From: Desulfofustis sp.
GTDB lineage: Bacteria > Desulfobacterota > Desulfobulbia > Desulfobulbales > Desulfocapsaceae
Assembly: GCA_030145365.1 (NCBI GenBank)
Contig: JAQYVS010000089.1
Location: 1 to 7,029, forward strand
Direction: 5' to 3'
Length of the DNA: 7,029 nucleotides
This document shows, one piece after another, positions 1 to 4,968 of the stretch. Every line of letters starts with the position of its first letter. The stretch's first letter is position 1. Made by a program: the position numbers and the translations under genes. The notes under the pieces were generated by a model, which saw nothing but the letters and a program-made list of their open reading frames with translations, was not told the origin of the DNA and ran no database searches.

Positions 1-1150
<1,150 letters not shown>

Positions 1151-1169
1151 GATCGCTTAAAACATAGTG

Positions 1170-1808
1170 CTAATATAGGCTTCTTAATTTGTTAAAAGGT
1201 ATCATTCCTTTTCGAATCAGGGTGAGTTGATCGTCTTTTTGTCCGACGATCGTTGAACAGGGAGCTGTACTCAATACGGGCCCGTCAACAACGATATCAA
1301 TAGCGTCTTTAAAGATGTCAAAGACCTCATCCGCAGAACGAGCAGGTGCATGACCACTCAGATTGGCACTGGTTGCTGTGATCGCACCACCGGCCTTACG
1401 GCAGATCTCGGTTGCAATCCTATTTGAAGACACTCTGATACCGATGGTTCCCGTTCCCGCAGTTAACAGCTTTGGCAGGTCAGGCAAGGCAGGGAAGATA
1501 AGGGTCAAAGGTCCGGGCCAGTAACGCTTTATCAGCGGAATGTAGTTTGCGGGAGTGTGGCTGACTAGTCTTGAAAGAAACTCACTGTTTTCAACTAAGA
1601 CAAGAACGGGCTTTGCAGGTGGACGATTTTTAAGACTAAAAAGTCGCTCCAATGCCTTTTGATTGTGTGGGTCCACCGCAAGTCCATAGGAAGTCTCTGT
1701 AGGAATTGCAGCGACCCCACCTGCACCGATTACAGCCGCAACCTCACTGCTGTAATCGGTTGTCTCTGGAAATACACGTTTAAACAGAGATCTTCCTTGC
1801 CTTTTCAT
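1170..1808 (-). CDS. tsaC: L-threonylcarbamoyladenylate synthase (TsaC/YrdC/Sua5 family)
   Basis: This cytosolic enzyme makes threonylcarbamoyl-AMP from threonine, bicarbonate and ATP, the first step of t6A37 formation in ANN-decoding tRNAs; TsaB/D/E complete it elsewhere in the genome. The 212-residue protein is a single YrdC domain without the extra C-terminal Sua5 domain, so it is of the short TsaC type. Visible: GGVAAIPTETSYGLAVD (residues 30-46), the KxRP..KP segment with K60 and R62, RYWPGPLTLI (95-104), GIRVSSN (123-129), TSANLSG with S147 and N149, and STIV (185-188). These give the family's K-R-S-N tetrad. The ATG at 1808 has AGGA 5 nt upstream (AGGAAGTGA before ATG), lying inside the 3' end of the purD-purE gene, which it overlaps by 29 bp in another frame. 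That implies co-transcription and probably translational coupling. It ends in TAG, convergent with ettA, and no clear terminator hairpin is visible in the 19-bp gap. Confidence 0.93.
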   Translation of the reverse strand: MKRQGRSLFKRVFPETTDYSSEVAAVIGAGGVAAIPTETSYGLAVDPHNQKALERLFSLKNRPPAKPVLVLVENSEFLSRLVSHTPANYIPLIKRYWPGPLTLIFPALPDLPKLLTAGTGTIGIRVSSNRIATEICRKAGGAITATSANLSGHAPARSADEVFDIFKDAIDIVVDGPVLSTAPCSTIVGQKDDQLTLIRKGMIPFNKLRSLY

Positions 1809-3555
1809 TCACTTCCTGAATCATTTTTTCACGGAAGACGACAAGTTTGTCTGCAATGCTGTTATCCTGCAAAGCCAGTATTCGGCACGTAAGAACAGCC
1901 GCATTTTTTGCACCGGATTTGCCTATTCCCATGGTTGCTACAGGTATCCCAGGAGGCATCTGAACGGTGGCGAGAAGCGCGTCCATGCCTCCAAGCGGTG
2001 AGGCATCCAGAGGTACACCAATGACCGGCAGATCCGTATGTGAAGCAATAACACCTGCCAGGTGGGCAGCCATGCCTGCCCCGGCGATAATCACTTTAAT
2101 TCCCCGCTGCTTCGCGCTTTTAGTATACTCCATTACCCGCTCAGGAGTTCTGTGCGCAGAGGCTACGGTCATTTCGAAGCATATGCCCATTTCTTTAAAA
2201 AAATCAGCAGCTGAATGCATTACCGGAAGATCTGAATCACTTCCCAGCACTATGCCGACCTGAGCCGTCGGCGGAGTGGCCTCAGGGCGATTAAGTGCTT
2301 TAGCTCCAATGTCGGTCCGGTAAAAACTGCCAGTCCAACTGATCAGCGAAACGCCTTTGTAGGCTCTGCTTATCGCAGTCTCTAAATCTTTTCCGACTGC
2401 AGTAATACCAAGCACTCTGCCGCCTGCGGTTACCAGGCGACGTTTTTCTATTGCCGTTCCCGCATGAAATACCTCTACTCCGGTCTGCGCATTTGCTTTG
2501 CTGATCCCTCGAATCTGTTTTCCTTTTTCATAAGACCCAGGATAACCACCCGAGGACATGACTACGCAGATGGTAGGACGGGGATCAATTTTCATGTCAA
2601 TGGAATCGAGTTTACCATCTATTGCAGCTTCAAAAATATCAACAATATCACTTTTAAGCCGCATCAGCAGCGGTTGAGCTTCCGGGTCACCGAATCGGCA
2701 GTTAAACTCAAGAACATTTATCTTGTCACCGTCGATCATCAATCCTGCATAGAGCATACCTTTATATGGTCTGCCTTCAGCTGCCATACCCCGTACGGTC
2801 TGGAGCATAACCTTTTCCATGACATAGTTGGAAATAGCCTCGGTGACCACAGGTGCCGGTGAGTAAGCTCCCATCCCGCCGGTGTTTGGTCCCTGATCAT
2901 TGTCGAAAATCGGTTTATGATCCTGAGAAGTCGGCAGCGGCAGCACACTTTTACCATCCGTGAAGGCTATGAATGAGGCTTCCTCTCCTTTCAGACACTG
3001 TTCAACAACAAGCCGGTCTCCAGCATCTCCAAAGACTCTATCACGCATGATGAGATCGACTGCTTCCTCAGCTTCTTCAACGGTTGCAGCTACGATAACA
3101 CCTTTTCCTGCAGCTAGCCCATCTGCTTTGACAACAATAGGCGCGCCGCATTTATTAATGTATTTTTTAGCTTTTTTAGGATCTTTGAAAACTTTGAAGG
3201 CCGCAGACTGGATCTCATATTTTTTCAGGAATTCTTTGGTAAAGACCTTGCTGCCTTCAAGTATGGCGGCTTTTTGCGTAGGACCGAATATGCGTAATCC
3301 CTTTTCTTCAAATATATCAACGATACCTTCAACCAAGGATGCCTCGGGCCCAACGATGGTAAGATCGATTTTTTCTTTACCAGCGAATGTAGCGAGGCTC
3401 TTCACATCCGTTGCCGAGATATCAAGACATTGAGCCATCTTCTTGATACCGGCATTTCCAGGAGCACAATAGATTTTTGATACCTTTGGACTTTGTTTAA
3501 TTTTCCATACCAGGGCATGTTCACGCCCGCCTGAACCAACAACCAGTACTTTCAT
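1780..3555 (-). CDS. Fused PurD-PurE: phosphoribosylamine-glycine ligase + N5-CAIR mutase
   Basis: This is a 591-residue bifunctional purine-synthesis protein. Residues 1-420 are a full GAR synthetase (PurD): GSGGREHAL (7-15), ATP-grasp core with VVKADGLAAGKGV (141-153), DHKPIFDNDQGPNTGGMGAY (212-231) and FNCRFGDPEAQ (284-294), ending FYRTDIGAKAL. A short Pro/Ala-rich linker (about 421-431) leads straight into a full PurE domain: VGIVLGSDSDLPVM (433-446), SAHRTPERV with H468, IIAGAGMAAHLAG (489-501), PVIGVPLDASPLGG and VQMPPGIPVATMGIGKSGAKNAA. No stop or frame change lies between them, and no plausible separate PurE start exists (only a GTG inside its first strand). PurD condenses 5-phosphoribosylamine with glycine. 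The SAHRTP form of PurE is class I, which converts N5-CAIR to CAIR and normally works with PurK. The ATG at 3555 follows AAAGGGGG with a 4-nt spacer. It is first gene of the pair with tsaC. Confidence 0.95.
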   Translation of the reverse strand: MKVLVVGSGGREHALVWKIKQSPKVSKIYCAPGNAGIKKMAQCLDISATDVKSLATFAGKEKIDLTIVGPEASLVEGIVDIFEEKGLRIFGPTQKAAILEGSKVFTKEFLKKYEIQSAAFKVFKDPKKAKKYINKCGAPIVVKADGLAAGKGVIVAATVEEAEEAVDLIMRDRVFGDAGDRLVVEQCLKGEEASFIAFTDGKSVLPLPTSQDHKPIFDNDQGPNTGGMGAYSPAPVVTEAISNYVMEKVMLQTVRGMAAEGRPYKGMLYAGLMIDGDKINVLEFNCRFGDPEAQPLLMRLKSDIVDIFEAAIDGKLDSIDMKIDPRPTICVVMSSGGYPGSYEKGKQIRGISKANAQTGVEVFHAGTAIEKRRLVTAGGRVLGITAVGKDLETAISRAYKGVSLISWTGSFYRTDIGAKALNRPEATPPTAQVGIVLGSDSDLPVMHSAADFFKEMGICFEMTVASAHRTPERVMEYTKSAKQRGIKVIIAGAGMAAHLAGVIASHTDLPVIGVPLDASPLGGMDALLATVQMPPGIPVATMGIGKSGAKNAAVLTCRILALQDNSIADKLVVFREKMIQEVNEKARKISV

Positions 3556-3559
3556 GGAA

Positions 3560-3567
3560 CCCCCTTT
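3560..3567 (-). promoter_or_regulatory. Ribosome binding site of purD-purE
   Basis: The minus strand reads AAAGGGGG, four bases (TTCC) before the ATG at 3555. This purine-rich site supports that start over any internal Met. Confidence 0.7.
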
Positions 3568-3669
3568 GATCCGTCAGGATTCAGATTGTAGTCAACATTG
3601 CATAAGTGAGATTATCTCTTCTTGGAAAAACTTGAATAAAGGTTAAACGATCTGACAAATCTTACAATC

Positions 3670-3686
3670 AATTAGTTGCACTAATT
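3670..3686. promoter_or_regulatory. Candidate operator: 7-3-7 dyad AATTAGT-TGC-ACTAATT
   Basis: A perfect 7-bp inverted repeat with a 3-bp centre lies 115 bp upstream of the purD-purE start and about 60 bp before the TetR operator. The size suits a dimeric helix-turn-helix repressor, but no protein can be assigned. It differs in sequence from the TetR palindrome and from the E. coli PurR box. In AT-rich DNA a chance dyad of this size is possible. Confidence 0.3.
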
Positions 3687-3725
3687 TACACGTTTTTCGT
3701 TATTACCAGAGGGAAATCCACCAAT

Positions 3726-3760
3726 TTGACATTGACAAACTTTATAGCAATGAGTAAATG
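3726..3760 (+). promoter_or_regulatory. Putative promoter of the TetR-family gene
   Basis: Two consecutive TTGACA hexamers (3726-3731 and 3732-3737) match the sigma70 -35 consensus exactly. Only a weak -10, TAAATG (3755-3760), lies 17 bp after the second. If used, transcription would begin near 3767, in the centre of the palindrome, so a bound repressor would block it. The -10 match is poor, so the exact promoter is tentative. Confidence 0.4.
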
Positions 3761-3788
3761 AATGAATAGCCATTCATTTACTCATTGC
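3747..3788. promoter_or_regulatory. FadR-like operator within an 18+18 bp perfect inverted repeat
   Basis: The left arm GCAATGAGTAAATGAATG (3747-3764) and right arm CATTCATTTACTCATTGC (3771-3788) are exact reverse complements around a 6-bp centre, AATAGC. The inner core, TGAATGAATAGCCATTCA (3759-3776), agrees at 17 of 18 positions with the Bacillus subtilis FadR/YsiA box as I recall it (TGAATGAMTANTCATTCA). The next gene encodes a FadR-like TetR protein, so autoregulation by that protein is the natural reading. The arms extend six or more bases beyond the usual core on each side, so two dimers could bind, or the RNA could form a long hairpin. There is no U-run after it, so it is not a terminator. 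Confidence 0.8.
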
Positions 3789-3806
3789 ATCTATCTAATT
3801 TTTGTT

Positions 3807-4400
3807 ATGAAATCTATTGATAAGCACAGTAAAATCATTGTAGCCTCCACAAAGGTTTTCGCAAAAAAGGGCTTTTTCAACGCTCGAATCTCCGATATCG
3901 CCAAAGAAGCAAAAGTTGCCGACGGAACAATCTATCTTTATTTCAATAACAAATTTGATATTCTGATTTCTGTTTTAGAAGAAGAAATCGGCAAGATTAT
4001 TGAACAGATAAAAAAGGCTATTGAAAAGGAGACCGATCCGGAAAGAATGCTGACAATTTTTGTTCAGAAACATCTCTCAGCCATGAAAAACAATAAAAAT
4101 CTGGCTGAAGTAATTCATATTGAATTACGTCAGAGCGATCGACTGGTTAAGGAATACAGAAACAATAAATTTAAAGAGTATATCAACCTAATTTCTGAAA
4201 TAATCGAGCGTGGACAGGAAATGGGAGTCTACCGAAAAGACATCATACCCGGGATAACCAAACAAGCATTCTTCGGTGCTCTGGATGAGGTTTCACGTAT
4301 ATGGTCAACGCCCAATACTGTTCAATATTCACTGGAGGATACAACGGAACAGGTTATCTCTTTGTTTCTTACCGGTATGCGCCGCAGCTCATTACCTTAA
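3807..4400 (+). CDS. TetR/AcrR-family regulator, FadR (YsiA)-like, likely acyl-CoA-responsive
   Basis: A 197-residue TetR-family repressor. The N-terminal DNA-binding domain has KVFAKKGFFNARISDIAKEA (16-35), with the helix-turn-helix at about 27-46 ending in VADGTIYLYFNNK. The C-terminal all-helical ligand domain carries IELRQS (105-110) and FGALDEVSRIW, a pattern shared with B. subtilis FadR/YsiA, which represses fatty-acid beta-oxidation genes and releases DNA on binding long-chain acyl-CoA. Length is close to that family's. The frame is open further upstream to an ATG at 3762, but that ATG lies inside the operator palindrome and would add 15 non-family residues, so I take ATG 3807. Neither start has a clear Shine-Dalgarno sequence, which leaves some doubt. 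It is divergent from purD-purE and convergent with greA (11-bp gap). No fatty-acid genes are in the window, so its targets other than itself are unknown. Confidence 0.88.
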   Translation: MKSIDKHSKIIVASTKVFAKKGFFNARISDIAKEAKVADGTIYLYFNNKFDILISVLEEEIGKIIEQIKKAIEKETDPERMLTIFVQKHLSAMKNNKNLAEVIHIELRQSDRLVKEYRNNKFKEYINLISEIIERGQEMGVYRKDIIPGITKQAFFGALDEVSRIWSTPNTVQYSLEDTTEQVISLFLTGMRRSSLP

Positions 4401-4410
4401 TTTCCCACTA

Positions 4411-4427
4411 TTCAGGCAACTCCTGAA
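4411..4427. terminator. Weak hairpin at the TetR/greA convergent junction
   Basis: TTCAGG-caact-CCTGAA is a 6-bp inverted repeat with a 5-nt loop overlapping the greA stop codon and lying 10 bp after the TetR gene stop. It has no U-run on either strand, so it would be at most a weak or bidirectional termination or decay-stop signal. Confidence 0.25.
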
Positions 4428-4897
4428 GCACCAATATCCATCACCTCAAATTCTCTTTTTCCGCCGGGAGTTTGAGCCAGCACCTCATCTCCTATTTCCT
4501 TACCAATCAGACTTTTTCCCAAAGGGGACAGCACTGAAATCGACCCCATTTTCACATCTGCTTCCTCAGGGCCTAGAAGCTGATAACTGATTTCCTCATC
4601 GGTATCAAGATCCAACAGAGAAACGACAGTTCCGAACACGACTCGGCTCTTGTCTACCTTGGTGCAATCTATTACCTCCGCCCGGCTCAGTTTATCCTTA
4701 AGTTCAAGTATACGACCTTCTATGTGTCCCTGTCTATCCTTGGCCGCATGATATTCGGCGTTTTCTTTCAGATCACCGTGCCCTCGGGCTACTTCTATTG
4801 CCTTCATCACGTCTATTCTATCTTTCCTTTCCAGACGTGTAAGTTCTTCTCTTAACTTTTGATAACCGGTCTTTGACATTGGAATTCGAACTACCAT
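4412..4897 (-). CDS. greA: Transcription elongation factor GreA
   Basis: GreA enters the RNA polymerase secondary channel and stimulates cleavage of backtracked transcripts, rescuing stalled complexes. The 161-residue protein (E. coli has 158) shows the N-terminal coiled-coil hairpin with the tip ARGHGDLKENAEYHAAK (37-53). The acidic tip residues D42 and E45 correspond to E. coli D41 and E44. Then come GRILELKDKLSRAEVID and the C-terminal FKBP-like domain (VVFGTVVSLLDLDTDEE, SPLGKSLIGKEIGDEV, TPGGKREFEVM). Start: the frame extends upstream to 4936, but that part is read through the terminator's A-run and has a non-family Cys-rich sequence. ATG 4897 gives the expected short IPM N-terminus and has AGGAGG 6 nt upstream. 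It is separated from the upstream TPR-barrel gene by a strong intrinsic terminator, so it needs its own promoter or read-through. Confidence 0.96.
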   Translation of the reverse strand: MVVRIPMSKTGYQKLREELTRLERKDRIDVMKAIEVARGHGDLKENAEYHAAKDRQGHIEGRILELKDKLSRAEVIDCTKVDKSRVVFGTVVSLLDLDTDEEISYQLLGPEEADVKMGSISVLSPLGKSLIGKEIGDEVLAQTPGGKREFEVMDIGASGVA

Positions 4898-4903
4898 GTA
4901 CTT

Positions 4904-4909
4904 CCTCCT
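4904..4909 (-). promoter_or_regulatory. greA Shine-Dalgarno, sharing sequence with the terminator arm
   Basis: A perfect AGGAGG lies 6 nt before ATG 4897 and fixes the greA start. It is part of a TTGCAGGA copy (4913 to 4906, minus strand) that repeats exactly the 3' arm of the terminator just upstream (4928 to 4921). Confidence 0.85.
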
Positions 4910-4911
4910 GC

Positions 4912-4951
4912 AAAAAAAAATCCTGCAACAGCACAACGACTGTGATGCAGG
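4912..4951 (-). terminator. Rho-independent terminator after the TPR-barrel gene, abutting the greA RBS
   Basis: Minus-strand stem CCTGCA (4951-4946) pairs with TGCAGG (4927-4922). After a TC bulge, ACAG (4943-4940) pairs with CTGT (4931-4928), leaving an 8-nt loop. One A follows, then nine Ts (4920-4912). It begins 17 nt after the stop of the upstream gene. Its T-run ends only 2 nt before the greA AGGAGG, so it may also act as an attenuator in the greA leader. Confidence 0.8.
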
Positions 4952-4968
4952 TGTCTAGTTTTCGGAAA

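Larger units (their letters stand above)
3556..3806. promoter_or_regulatory. Divergent intergenic region between purD-purE and the TetR gene
   Basis: This stretch of about 250 bp is AT-rich and carries the regulatory DNA of both neighbours. It holds no convincing ORF of its own. Contents: the purD-purE ribosome binding site (minus strand, 3560-3567), a small dyad GAGAT-T-ATCTC (3608-3618) that contains a minus-strand GATAAT as a possible -10 without a good -35, a 17-bp dyad at 3670-3686, a plus-strand TTGACATTGACA (3726-3737) that offers -35 hexamers for the TetR gene, and the long operator-like palindrome at 3747-3788. No riboswitch-like purine aptamer is recognisable by eye. Confidence 0.6.

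Noticed and set aside
1806..1822. ATTCA/TGAAT inverted repeat around the tsaC start as a second FadR-like site
   Set aside because: The arms are only 5 bp, the spacing and centre differ from the operator at 3747-3788, and the bases are constrained by coding and the RBS.
2464..3433. Open frames on the + strand at 2464-2862 and 2960-3433
   Set aside because: They lie antisense to conserved PurD codons, show no domain features and are Ser/Thr-rich shadow translations.
3687..3705. PurR-box-like bases (ACACGTTTTTCGT) upstream of purD-purE
   Set aside because: It matches only part of the E. coli PurR palindrome and lacks the symmetric half, so it is not supportable.
3747..3788. Palindrome read as a transcription terminator
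   Set aside because: The arms are AT-rich, no T-run follows on either strand, and it lies upstream of a gene rather than after one.
4276..4590. 104-codon + strand frame spanning the TetR 3' end and the greA 3' end
   Set aside because: It overlaps two well-supported genes in other frames and has no family resemblance or ribosome binding site.
4898..4936. Longer greA start at 4936
   Set aside because: The 13 extra residues are translated from the terminator and its A/T-run. Family N-terminus and AGGAGG both point to ATG 4897.
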